DNA of 64,000 bases. Source: an uncultured Flavonifractor sp. GTDB lineage: Bacteria; Bacillota; Clostridia; Oscillospirales; Oscillospiraceae. Made by a program: the position numbers and the translations under genes. Where the stretch lies: contig CANAAV010000012.1 of the NCBI GenBank assembly GCA_947346365.1, forward strand, positions 1 through 64,000, read 5' to 3'. Shown one piece after another: positions 37,527 to 45,676 of this stretch (position 1 is the stretch's first letter; each line of letters opens with the position of its first letter). The notes beneath the pieces were generated by a model. It worked only from the letters and a program-made list of their open reading frames with translations. It had not been told where the DNA came from and searched no databases.

Positions 37527-37754
37527 TTTTTCCCTTAGTCGCAAAAACGCCTGAAACCGTTGTAGCTGTAGGAGAAATGCCCGTTTTGACTAAGGGAAAA
37601 AGGACACGCAAAACGCAACTGAACACACGACTAAGGGAATTTCCCCTAAAACACGAAAACCCCGCAAGTGCCTGATATCACAGGGCTTGCGGGGTTTTGT
37701 GCGCGTTGATAAAGGGAATTGACTAAGGGAAAAAGGACACACAAAACGCAACTG
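37527..37754. repeat. Five transposase-site-like repeats at the prophage left end
   Basis: GACTAAGGGAAAAA occurs at 37527-37540 (inverted), 37588-37601 and 37721-37734; shorter forms GACTAAGGGAA at 37629-37639 and GATAAAGGGAA at 37708-37718. Two copies extend to a 34-bp repeat (37588-37621 and 37721-37754) with one difference. Their position at the element edge suggests MuA-type transposase binding sites. Confidence 0.75.
37656..37698. terminator. Terminator between the end sites and the repressor
   Basis: A 13-bp perfect stem (AAAACCCCGCAAG) with a 17-nt loop, ending in TTTT on either strand. It would stop repressor-gene transcription on the minus strand. Confidence 0.75.
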
Positions 37755-37789
37755 GATAAAAATTCACATTCAATGAATTAATATTCAAG

Positions 37790-38386
37790 TTATAACTTCA
37801 TTTCTTCTCCGTACTTTTCGAGATAAACATTGATTGCATCTTTGACCGATTGATTGATGCGGTTTGTTGCAGCTGAGCAGGAATTCTTGAAGTCTACCCA
37901 TCCCATTGCATCAGTCTTTGAGGGCAACACAGTAGATGATACCATCGTGCTAAGCTTTTCTAACTCATCTACAGTGGAGCAGAGAGCCTTTCTGTATTTT
38001 ATGGTCTCCTGCAAGTCTAGCTTTTGAGCACCCAAAGCGCCGACAAGGTAACAAAATGCTTGTACCATGCAGGCAAGATCATCTCCAGTGGCAGCAAGGA
38101 GCATTTTTTCAAAAGAAACTCTTAAAGCATTATACTTTGCTATGGCCCCCTTATCTGTTGTTATATCCCATTCAGGCAATGGAGTTCCAGTACCCTCTAG
38201 CATCCATTCCTCACTAACTGAGAATTTCGCACATAGGAATTTGAGTAAACTCTTTGAAGGATTATCCCTTCCGTTTTCGATACCTGAGATGTGGGTTTGG
38301 GAAATACCTAACTCATAAGCAAATTGTTGCTGATTAAAGCCCAATTCTTTCCGGATATCCCTAAATCGCTCATTTACCGTTGGCAT
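37790..38386 (-). CDS. Prophage repressor, XRE family
   Basis: A 198-residue protein with an N-terminal HTH_3 domain (ELGFNQQQFAYELGISQTHISGIENGRDNPS, split here at residues ~12-42) and a helical C-terminal region. It lies divergent from ner and muA, the position of the Mu c repressor. ATG 38386 has TAAGGAGGAG upstream. Family-wise it resembles phage lambda-like HTH repressors rather than Mu c. Confidence 0.87.
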   Translation of the reverse strand: MPTVNERFRDIRKELGFNQQQFAYELGISQTHISGIENGRDNPSKSLLKFLCAKFSVSEEWMLEGTGTPLPEWDITTDKGAIAKYNALRVSFEKMLLAATGDDLACMVQAFCYLVGALGAQKLDLQETIKYRKALCSTVDELEKLSTMVSSTVLPSKTDAMGWVDFKNSCSAATNRINQSVKDAINVYLEKYGEEMKL

Positions 38387-38401
38387 GATACTCCTCCTTA
38401 T

Positions 38402-38481
38402 CGGAATCCCATAAATTCTTGTTGACAATATCGGTATCCGCTATTATAATAGAAGCAGACAACTAATTATATCGGAAACCG
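38402..38481. promoter_or_regulatory. Early promoter with three repressor-site candidates
   Basis: Plus-strand promoter: TTGACA (38422-38427), 17-nt spacer, TATAAT (38445-38450). Dyads of the form TATCGGNNNCCG occur at 38402-38410 (imperfect, CGGAATCCC), 38432-38440 (CGGTATCCG, exactly inside the spacer) and 38473-38481 (CGGAAACCG). Binding to the middle one would block the early promoter. Confidence 0.75.
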
Positions 38482-38506
38482 CTAAGGATTTCAAGGGGGT
38501 GAAGTT

Positions 38507-38749
38507 ATGTCGAGAACAACAAACCTTACCAACAAGCCGCCATTGGGGACCATGATAGGCAAGCGCCTAAAAGAAATAAACCAACAGCAAAAGTGGTTGG
38601 CACAGGAGGCCCGGATATCAAAAACATATCTGTGTGCTATCATGAATGGCCGTGCTATCCCAACGTTGGCAGCACTCAAACAGATCGCCAAACCGTTGGG
38701 CCTTGACCCTTTTGATTTGGTTGCGGCCTTATTTGGCAAGGAATCCTAG
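38507..38749 (+). CDS. Ner-like small HTH protein
   Basis: An 80-residue XRE-type HTH protein (KWLAQEARISKTYLCAIMNG, residues ~28-47). It is the first gene of the early operon, where Mu encodes the negative regulator Ner. The ATG follows GGGGGTGAAG. The Ner role is inferred from position. Confidence 0.8.
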   Translation: MSRTTNLTNKPPLGTMIGKRLKEINQQQKWLAQEARISKTYLCAIMNGRAIPTLAALKQIAKPLGLDPFDLVAALFGKES

Positions 38750-38822
38750 GGATTCGGATTTGGCCAATGAAAATTTTCCTGTTTACATAGTATAAGTTTA
38801 GTTCGACAGGAGGTGATGCCCT

Positions 38823-40631
38823 TTGACATGGTTAACAGTACCAGACGTGGCTACTCTATGCAGAGTTACAGATAGCGCCGTCAAAAAAGCTGTTCAACAA
38901 AATAAATATCAGTACCGCTATGTCAACGGCAAGGGGCGAGGCGGCAAGCAACTGCGCATCGCCTTAGAATCACTTCCAGAGTATGCACAGGCCCGATATC
39001 GCGGGGAAGTACCTCCTCCTGTGGATATTCTGCAATTTACAGGAAAGCAGCGAGATGAGGCCAACGCCAAGGCGTGGGTTGTGGAGCAGTACCAGCAAAA
39101 GGGACTATCCCCGGATGATTTTGTATCTTGGTTCAATTCCCATAATCCGGCCGAGGACGCTATCACCAAAAGCAAACTGTTCCGCTGGCAGAGAAAGTAT
39201 CAAGAAAGAGATGTTGCGGCACTGATCGACCAGCGCGGCGGACACAACCGGGGAAAGGATACCATTCCCGAGGAAGCGTGGGAGCTGTTCTATTCGCTCT
39301 ATATGACTCAACAGAAGCGCGGCGTCAAGCTCTGCTATGATGTTACCAGGATGGAATACCCGGATATCCCCTCTTGCAAGGCATTTGAGCGCAAGGTCAA
39401 AACCATTCCCTATTATGCGGTTCTGTACTACCGGGACGGTCCGAAAGCATTCAATGACGCCCTTCCCTCCATGGAGCGTAGCAAGCTCGACATTGCATCA
39501 AATGATATCTGGTTCTCAGACCATCATCTTGTGGATGTGTTCGTCAAGAGTGCAGACGGAGCCAGGGCAATCCGGCCATGGCTGACGGTGTTCTTTGATG
39601 CCAGGTCCAACCGTGTAGTATCGTTCCTGGTCCGGGATGCCGACCCTAACGCAACAGCCGTAAAGAAGTGCTTCCGCCTTGGCGTAGAGCAGAACGGAGT
39701 ACCTAACGAGGTTTATTTTGACAACGGCAAGGATTATAGGTCCAAAAGCTTCAGCAAGGACTATCCTATGTCTTTGGTAAACCAACTTGGTATAGGTCAA
39801 ATATACGCAACGCCCTACCATGGTCAGGCTAAAACTGTGGAGCGATTTTTTGGTACACTTACCAACCGTTTCAGCCGTCGGTTCGACACTTATACGGGCT
39901 GTAACGCCAAAATCAGGCCCGAGTGTATGCAGATATCCAATAAAGAGATTGTGGCACAGGCCCCCACGCTGGATGAGTTTATCAAGTTGCTGTCTGCCTA
40001 CATAGCGGAGTACAACCAGACGGCTAACGGTGGTGTAGATATGGACGGAAAGTGCCCAGACCAAGTATACGCTGAAAATCTGGCAGTAAAGCGGGTTGTC
40101 AGTGATCTGAATGCCCTACGCCTTCTCTGTGGCAACTCGGAGGAGCGTGTCGTCCACAAAAACGGGATTTCCATTAAGAACAACAACTATTACAACGATG
40201 CACTCCTTTACCATCAGGGCGAACGTGTCATTGTGGTCTATGACCCGGATAACATTGATAAAATAGCTGTTTTTGATATGGAAAATCGCGCTATCTGTAT
40301 GGCAGAGGCTAAAATCCGCACCCCGTTCCGCCATACCAGTGAGGAAGATTACATCCGGGCTGCAAAAGAAAAGAAGAAAGCGCGGGCTATGGTTCAGAGG
40401 TACAAGCCCACCCGTGATGTAGACATCCATGAAATCATTGCCAGAAATCAACTCATGGAGAAGGTGTTCAGCGAATCTGGAGAGCCGGATATCGTAGAGC
40501 ATATAACACCCCAGGCAGCTCGGAACGCTGCTACCCTCAAAGCCACAGACCGCGCCGAAACCGCCCGGCGCATTCGAGAGGAGGATAGTGTAAGCGCCAC
40601 ACTGTTAGATTTCTACCAAAAGCAAGCATAA
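38823..40631 (+). CDS. MuA-like DDE transposase
   Basis: A 602-residue transposase. N-terminal HTH regions (about 1-60, 95-140) bind the ends. The catalytic core (about 225-360) has D233 (WFSDHH), D300 (VYFDNGKDY) and E340 (VERFFGTL); the D-D spacing of 67 equals that of MuA. A Mu-type beta-barrel follows (about 415-490) and a basic C-terminal tail for MuB contact. The start is TTG, chosen because a perfect AGGAGGTGA lies 5 nt upstream. The frame is intact with all three catalytic residues. Confidence 0.94.
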   Translation: MTWLTVPDVATLCRVTDSAVKKAVQQNKYQYRYVNGKGRGGKQLRIALESLPEYAQARYRGEVPPPVDILQFTGKQRDEANAKAWVVEQYQQKGLSPDDFVSWFNSHNPAEDAITKSKLFRWQRKYQERDVAALIDQRGGHNRGKDTIPEEAWELFYSLYMTQQKRGVKLCYDVTRMEYPDIPSCKAFERKVKTIPYYAVLYYRDGPKAFNDALPSMERSKLDIASNDIWFSDHHLVDVFVKSADGARAIRPWLTVFFDARSNRVVSFLVRDADPNATAVKKCFRLGVEQNGVPNEVYFDNGKDYRSKSFSKDYPMSLVNQLGIGQIYATPYHGQAKTVERFFGTLTNRFSRRFDTYTGCNAKIRPECMQISNKEIVAQAPTLDEFIKLLSAYIAEYNQTANGGVDMDGKCPDQVYAENLAVKRVVSDLNALRLLCGNSEERVVHKNGISIKNNNYYNDALLYHQGERVIVVYDPDNIDKIAVFDMENRAICMAEAKIRTPFRHTSEEDYIRAAKEKKKARAMVQRYKPTRDVDIHEIIARNQLMEKVFSESGEPDIVEHITPQAARNAATLKATDRAETARRIREEDSVSATLLDFYQKQA

Positions 40632-40644
40632 AGGAGGGAATGAA

Positions 40645-41553
40645 ATGCTTTCTGAAACCAGAGCCGCCCTTGCCGATTTTATGGAGCGCAGCGGCAAATC
40701 TCAGCGGCAGATATCCCGCGAAACGGGGCTTTCCACATCCGTTATCTCGCAGTTCCTGAATGGCTGCTATGCGGGGGACAATGAGGAAGTTGCCAAATCC
40801 ATCAACCAGTATCTAACCATCGGTGAAGAGCGTTTAAACACTGTTTCAAAGACGCCTTTTTACCCGGAACTCTACAACACGCGGGAGGTTCTTTTTACCT
40901 GTCTCTATGCCCACCAGCACAACGATATTACCTTAGTGAGCGGTGACGCGGGAGCGGGGAAAACAACCGCCCTTCGCTACTACGCCGAAACGAATACCGG
41001 GGTTATCTTCATCACGGCCAATGCCTGTACCACATCGGCTACCGCCGTACTGGGCCTGATTTGTCAGCAGGTGGGGCGTCAGGTTCCGGGCCGGAAAGCG
41101 GCGCTCATGAATACGCTGGTGGAGCAGCTGGCTGGGACAAACCGCCTGATTATCATTGACGAGGCTGACCACCTGTCGCTGGACGCACTCCAGGCTGTAC
41201 GCAATCTCAATGATCTGGCCGGGGTGGGTATCGTCCTATCCGGCAACGATAAGATTTACCGTCAGATGAAAGCCGGACGCCGGAGCTATGAGTTTGACCA
41301 ACTCCGTACCCGGATCGTCATCCGCAAAAAGATATATAACGATTACAAAATCGAGGAAATGGAAGCCATATTCCCCGGTCTGAGTGAAAGCTGTATCGGC
41401 TACCTGCTGAAACTGGCCCACGGCGAGAGCCTACGCACCGCCAAAAAGCTGTATAACGTGGCAGCGGAATTTGCCGCCGCTCAGGGGGGCACCCTTACGG
41501 TGAAGCACCTTCGTGATACCCACCGGCAGCTGTTAGGGGAGGTTTGCACATGA
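40645..41553 (+). CDS. MuB-like AAA+ ATPase, transposition target selector
   Basis: A 302-residue protein: N-terminal HTH (SQRQISRETGLSTSVISQFL, 19-38), Walker A GDAGAGKTT (100-108), Walker B LIIIDEADHL (168-177) and sensor 1 IVLSGND. MuB polymerises on DNA and delivers targets to the transposase. It starts 13 nt after muA. Confidence 0.94.
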   Translation: MLSETRAALADFMERSGKSQRQISRETGLSTSVISQFLNGCYAGDNEEVAKSINQYLTIGEERLNTVSKTPFYPELYNTREVLFTCLYAHQHNDITLVSGDAGAGKTTALRYYAETNTGVIFITANACTTSATAVLGLICQQVGRQVPGRKAALMNTLVEQLAGTNRLIIIDEADHLSLDALQAVRNLNDLAGVGIVLSGNDKIYRQMKAGRRSYEFDQLRTRIVIRKKIYNDYKIEEMEAIFPGLSESCIGYLLKLAHGESLRTAKKLYNVAAEFAAAQGGTLTVKHLRDTHRQLLGEVCT

Positions 41554-41690
41554 ATGCCCACACAATAGCGGACAGGATAAATGAGAAAAGGACGGCTGCT
41601 ACCGCAAATAACAGCCGCCCAGGCGCTGGGGCAACTTCCTGTCAGAAGTCCCCTACAGTATACCATCTGTTTCTCAGTTTTTCAAGATAG
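41550..41690 (+). CDS. Short frame coupled to muB, uncertain
   Basis: A 46-residue frame starting at an ATGA overlap with the muB stop (MNAHTIADRINEKRTAATAN...). Coupling at the muB end is the only support; composition is unremarkable and it may not be translated. Confidence 0.3.
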   Translation: MNAHTIADRINEKRTAATANNSRPGAGATSCQKSPTVYHLFLSFSR

Positions 41691-41722
41691 GACAGGCCCA
41701 TTGTTTGAAAGGAGTGTTTTTT

Positions 41723-42019
41723 GTGGCAGAGTTTAACTTTGACAACCTGGATATCAGCAGAGTGAACAATGAGACCATCGCGGAGCTGGGGGAAGTCCTT
41801 TGGCAGTATACCTCGGTTCACTGTCAGGAGGACATAGACATTGCTGAAAAATACCGTGATAGTGTCGATGCCTTAATGGATAGTCTCAATCCCAAGCAAA
41901 AGAAATGGTTCGAGGCTTACCAGGAAATGGTCTCTGATGAACTGGTTTTAGCGGAGCGGCGGCGCTTTGTCTGCGGATTCAAAGTTGCTATGCGGCTGAT
42001 GCTGGAAGGCATGAAATAA
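41723..42019 (+). CDS. Prophage early protein, unknown
   Basis: A 98-residue acidic helical protein (GTG start after AAAGGAGTG). The ending ERRRFVCGFKVAMRLMLEGMK matches the pattern of small Firmicutes mobile-element proteins (DUF6809-like by memory, uncertain). It is unnamed in Mu; position suggests an early function. Confidence 0.75.
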   Translation: MAEFNFDNLDISRVNNETIAELGEVLWQYTSVHCQEDIDIAEKYRDSVDALMDSLNPKQKKWFEAYQEMVSDELVLAERRRFVCGFKVAMRLMLEGMK

Positions 42020-42033
42020 GGAGGAACTACAAA

Positions 42034-42339
42034 ATGTTGAGCAAAAAAGTTTTGGACGCTTTACGTGAGCAATTCCATGAGGAGTTCGGCGAGCTGAGTG
42101 AGAGGGACGGCTACATACAGCGCGTGAAAGCCGACGCTTTCGCGCTGATCGGCAGCATGGCCCCCAATGACAGGCGGTTGGAAGTTGAAGTCGATGACGC
42201 CATCACGGGCATTGTCTCCGCTTCGTCCCTGCTGGGCTTCTATATCGGCCTCAAAACCGGGGCCGATGTGGAGCGGTATATCTCCGATTCCAGGTTGCCG
42301 GAACAGATTTTGAAGGTGTATCAGGAACTTAAAGAATAA
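42034..42339 (+). CDS. Prophage early protein, unknown
   Basis: A 101-residue helical protein starting MLSKKVLDALREQFHEEFGE after AAGGAGGAA. Its central SASSLLGFYIGLKTGADVERY resembles the GFK-type end of its upstream neighbour, suggesting two related genes. No function can be assigned. Confidence 0.75.
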   Translation: MLSKKVLDALREQFHEEFGELSERDGYIQRVKADAFALIGSMAPNDRRLEVEVDDAITGIVSASSLLGFYIGLKTGADVERYISDSRLPEQILKVYQELKE

Positions 42340-42349
42340 CCTTGTTTCT

Positions 42350-42381
42350 ACCCCCGTTATCTCGCGTGATAACGGGGGTTT
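42350..42381 (+). terminator. Terminator of the early operon
   Basis: A 12-bp perfect stem (ACCCCCGTTATC) with a 6-nt loop followed by TT, 11 nt after the stop. The next 210 bp to the Mor-like gene hold no gene but have several short dyads (for example GCTA-N8-TAGC near 42545) that could bind regulators. Confidence 0.85.
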
Positions 42382-42589
42382 AAGCGTTTGGGTGTATTGT
42401 TTGCTATCTGCGAGCAAAGACCGCTTATACGCCCTTTAAACGGCAATTTGAACGAGTGGCAAACAACAGGCGTCATTGCCAAATTTAAATTTTGCTTAGA
42501 AGCAATTCTAAGAATTGTTCGTGTAGAGAGTTCCAGAAAGTAATGCTACTGTACAATAGCAGTCTGCTACAAGGAAGGTGGTGCATAGT

Positions 42590-42877
42590 GTGCTTGAAAA
42601 ATGGGTAGATGAACTGGTTCCCGCAATGCTATCAGACGAACTGCATAGAGAAATCGCTACAGAAATTGGTATGCACAATTTTCTAAAGCTTTCGCGGTTG
42701 GTAGGCGGCGGGGATTTCTACGTACCACGCCAAGAAAGCATATTGCGCCCATTGCGGAATCAGAAAATCCAAGAGGAATTTAACGGGTGCAACACAAAAG
42801 AACTTGCTCGGAAATATGGCGTTAGCCAGCGGTGGGTGTATCAGATTGTAAAGCGCAGCGCAAAAAAACGCACATAA
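42590..42877 (+). CDS. Mor/C-family transcription activator
   Basis: A 95-residue protein: helical dimer region (EIATEIGMHNFLKLSRLVGG), a beta strand (DFYVPRQESI) and an HTH (NTKELARKYGVSQRWVYQIVK), the exact layout of Mu Mor and C, which switch on middle and late genes. I take GTG 42590, about 11 nt after AAGGAAGG; GTG 42578/42581 overlap that site. It sits directly before the head genes. Confidence 0.88.
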   Translation: MLEKWVDELVPAMLSDELHREIATEIGMHNFLKLSRLVGGGDFYVPRQESILRPLRNQKIQEEFNGCNTKELARKYGVSQRWVYQIVKRSAKKRT

Positions 42878-42899
42878 AGCAAATAGGAGGTACATGAAA

Positions 42900-43817
42900 A
42901 TGATTATCAACAGCGGCACAATCCGGGAAGCGTTTCAGAGCTTCAACACTGTATTCAACAAGGCGTTCCAGGAAATGGAGGCGCAGTACCCTCGCGTAGC
43001 TATGGAGGTTCCCAGTGAGACGCGGGATGAGAGCTACGCATGGCTGGGGGCCGTCCCCTCCATGCGGGAGTGGATTGGAGACAGGGAGATCAAGAGCCTG
43101 ACCGCCTACGGCTACACCATCCGCAACAAGGACTTTGAGGCCACCGTGTCCGTCCCCCGGAACGATCTGGAGGATGACTGCATCGGCGTCTACAAGCCCA
43201 TGTTCCAGGATTTGGCCTACAGCGCCCGGAAACACCCGGACAAGCTGGTGTTCGGCCTGTTTCCCCGCTCCTTTACTGAGCTGTGCTTCGATGGCAAGCC
43301 CTTCATCAGCGACAACCACACCCCAGCTATTGAGGGAAGGAAGGTTAAGCCTCAGAGTAACAAGGGGACGTATAAGCTTACGCCCGACAGCTACGGCGCG
43401 GCCCGCACTCAGATGATGTGTCTGGTAAACGACCAGGGCGAGGTTATGAACATCGTGCCCGACTTGCTGGTGGTAGCCCCTCAGAAAGAGGCCATTGCCC
43501 GTACCATCCTCATGGCAAGTGAGATCCACCAGGAAGTCAACATCTACAAGGACACCGCCGAGCTGCTGGTGGTGCCGGAGCTGGCCCCCAACCCGGAGCA
43601 GTGGTTCCTGTTGTGTACCAAGCGCCCGGTCAAGCCCTTCATCTTCCAGAACCGCCGCAAGGCCCAGCTTGTCGCGAAAGACAGACCCTCCGATGACAAT
43701 GTTTTTATGAAGAAGGAATTTATCTACGGCGTGGACGCCCGCTGTAACGCCGGGTATGGCCTGTGGCAGTTGGCCTTTGGTTCCACCGGTGAGGCGGATA
43801 TGCCCGCTAAGGCATAA
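42900..43817 (+). CDS. Mu-like major head subunit T
   Basis: A 305-residue full-length gpT-type coat protein: starts MIINSGTIREAFQSFNTVF and contains YAWLGAVPSMREWIGDREI, ANKDFE-like RNKDFEATVSVPRNDLEDD and the C-terminal DDNVFMKKEFIYGVDARCNAG and GLWQLAFGS. ATG 42900 is 9 nt after AGGAGG; an ATG 6 nt earlier is too close to that site. Confidence 0.94.
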   Translation: MIINSGTIREAFQSFNTVFNKAFQEMEAQYPRVAMEVPSETRDESYAWLGAVPSMREWIGDREIKSLTAYGYTIRNKDFEATVSVPRNDLEDDCIGVYKPMFQDLAYSARKHPDKLVFGLFPRSFTELCFDGKPFISDNHTPAIEGRKVKPQSNKGTYKLTPDSYGAARTQMMCLVNDQGEVMNIVPDLLVVAPQKEAIARTILMASEIHQEVNIYKDTAELLVVPELAPNPEQWFLLCTKRPVKPFIFQNRRKAQLVAKDRPSDDNVFMKKEFIYGVDARCNAGYGLWQLAFGSTGEADMPAKA

Positions 43818-43827
43818 GGAGGGCGCT

Positions 43828-44736
43828 ATGGATATCAATTACATTATCCTGAGCAATTCCCTTCCTTTTGAGGAAAGCAGCTACAGCGCCCAAACGCCCT
43901 ACAAGATGGTAAAACTTCTCCCCTTGGGGCTGGTTCACAGCACAAAAGGGGATTTCTTGGTGGACAACGAATCCTTCCAGGCTATCCGCTGTAAGTTTAC
44001 GGAGCGGCAACTCCAAATTCCCATTGACTATGAGCACCAGACCTTGAAGGATATGCAGGCCCCAGCAGCGGGCTGGATCAAGGATATCATACTGAGAAGC
44101 GATGGTATCTATGGCGCTGTGGACTGGACGGAGCGGGCAGCAGAATATTTGAAAAATAAGGAGTACCGCTACCTGTCCCCGGTTGTCCTGACCCAGGGGA
44201 AGGAGCGGCGGGTGGTTGCGCTCCACTCCGCCGCCCTCACCAACACCCCCGCCATTGACGCCATGACACCCGTTGCCTGTAGCGAGAAACCCAGCGAGGG
44301 TGAGAGCGGCGCGGATCAGAGTGAGGCGGACAGCAGCGGCAGGGGTATGGAGGCACTGGCGGAGCTGTTACAGCTTGATCCGTCTGCCACCATGGAAGAT
44401 ATCTATCAGGCCATCGCCGCACTGCTGGAAGGGCGGGAAGCCCTGAAACTCAAAGCAGAGGCTTGCCAATTCGAGGTTGCCCGGATGAAAGCGGACGGCG
44501 TGGTACTAGAAGCGCTGAAAGAAGGGAAGGTGCTGCCCTTCCAGCGTGATTGGGCGTTCCAATCCGCTATAAATGATCTGGATAGCTTCACGCTTTGGCT
44601 TAAGACTGCTCCCCAGGTTGTGCCCATGGGTGAGGTTTGTGCCGAGAGGCTTCCCCAGATGCCGCACCATCGTTCCAGGGCGCATGAGTTGATGGGGCTG
44701 TCTGCTGAGGATGTCGCAAAGTATGGGAATATATAA
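43828..44736 (+). CDS. Mu-like I protein (head protease/scaffold)
   Basis: A 302-residue protein whose N-terminal ~165 residues match Mu I proteases (PLGLVHSTKGDFLVDNESF, IPIDYEHQTL with candidate catalytic His, WIKDIILRSDGIYGAVDWTERA, YRYLSPVV). The C-terminal half is acidic and helical like a scaffold. It would mature the capsid. It follows T here; in Mu, I precedes T. Confidence 0.9.
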   Translation: MDINYIILSNSLPFEESSYSAQTPYKMVKLLPLGLVHSTKGDFLVDNESFQAIRCKFTERQLQIPIDYEHQTLKDMQAPAAGWIKDIILRSDGIYGAVDWTERAAEYLKNKEYRYLSPVVLTQGKERRVVALHSAALTNTPAIDAMTPVACSEKPSEGESGADQSEADSSGRGMEALAELLQLDPSATMEDIYQAIAALLEGREALKLKAEACQFEVARMKADGVVLEALKEGKVLPFQRDWAFQSAINDLDSFTLWLKTAPQVVPMGEVCAERLPQMPHHRSRAHELMGLSAEDVAKYGNI

Positions 44737-44750
44737 GGGAGGGCTTGACT

Positions 44751-45062
44751 ATGGATTTTGAGAAAATCGGCGGACATAATGCCGCCGTCCGGGGGTATAT
44801 CCTCCGTATGCTGGTAAAGGGCTATCACAACGCTTTGGCCGTCCACCGCATCTCTAACAGTCTCGTCCAGGATGGGCTGGTGTCCGATCCGGATATTTGG
44901 GAGCCGTTGAAGTACCTCTATGATATGGGCTTCATTGAGTTCACCAACAAGAAAATTACCCCGGACACCGCCTATAGGCAAGACGGCGTGGCGCGGCTGA
45001 CCACGAAGGGTGTCCACTTCATTGAGGGCGGCGGCGACCCGAAATCGGGGATTGATCTGTGA
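44751..45062 (+). CDS. Mu gp26-like winged-helix protein
   Basis: A 103-residue protein with a winged-helix pattern (VHRISNSLVQDGLVSDPDIW then LKYLYDMGFIEF and ARLTTKGVHFIEGG). The family usually precedes gp27 in Mu-like phages, as it does here with a one-base stop/start overlap. ATG 44751 follows AAGGGAGGG. Confidence 0.75.
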   Translation: MDFEKIGGHNAAVRGYILRMLVKGYHNALAVHRISNSLVQDGLVSDPDIWEPLKYLYDMGFIEFTNKKITPDTAYRQDGVARLTTKGVHFIEGGGDPKSGIDL

Positions 45063-45628
45063 TGGGGAAGGCTAGGAAACCGCGCTCGGACGCAAAGATA
45101 TACCAGCTCCCTAGAGCTGTCTTGGATGGTGTCAACGAGCGGTTGGTGAACTACAATATGAGCTATGCGGATATCGTTGCATGGCTTGCAGAACAAGGCT
45201 ACAAAGTCAGCCAGTCATCCCTATCCCGCTACGCCTTCAAGGTGTTTGAATCGGCACAGCGTGTCGCCGATGACCTGGAAAAGACAAAGTACATCATTGA
45301 TGTTATCGGCAGAAACCCCGACCTGGACACCACCGAGGCTACCAGCGCCATTCTTAAAAGCGGGCTGTTGCAGAAGATTTCATCCGCTGAGGAAGAATTC
45401 AACAATATGCCTATTGAAAAGGCGGGGCGGCTGTTCGTCCAGTTGGCCAAGGCTGAGGCTGACCGCAAAAGGACGGACTACGCCACCAAACGAAAAGCGC
45501 AACTTGCCTTTGACCAGATGGAGGCGGACTTGCTGGCCCAGGTTCGACAGTACCCGGATTTGGCCGCACAGTTGAGGGACGTGCTCAATCAGGCCCGTAC
45601 CCGAATAGCCAGTGCAGACCTTGAATAA
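45062..45628 (+). CDS. Mu gp27-like protein (DUF3486, small terminase)
   Basis: A 188-residue protein: N-terminal HTH (SYADIVAWLAEQGYKVSQSS LSRYAFK, about 33-58) followed by long helices. DUF3486 proteins are the small terminase subunits of Mu-like phages and lie directly before the large subunit. GTG 45059 three bases earlier is an alternative start. Confidence 0.9.
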   Translation: MGKARKPRSDAKIYQLPRAVLDGVNERLVNYNMSYADIVAWLAEQGYKVSQSSLSRYAFKVFESAQRVADDLEKTKYIIDVIGRNPDLDTTEATSAILKSGLLQKISSAEEEFNNMPIEKAGRLFVQLAKAEADRKRTDYATKRKAQLAFDQMEADLLAQVRQYPDLAAQLRDVLNQARTRIASADLE

Positions 45629-45629
45629 A

Positions 45630-45676
45630 GCACAGCAGCGGCCCATCTCCATAAATGAAGGAGGTGGCCGCTGTGC
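45630..45676. other. Hairpin spanning the gp27 end and the next ribosome site
   Basis: GCACAG-CAG-CGGCC (45630-45643) pairs with GGCCGCTGTGC (45666-45676) with a 3-nt bulge. The loop holds AAGGAGG and the right arm holds the GTG start of the next gene, so folding could hide that start. Confidence 0.5.

Noticed and set aside
37620..37760. CRISPR array
   Set aside because: The GACTAAGGGAA repeats are irregularly spaced, of mixed orientation and length, and no cas genes are near.
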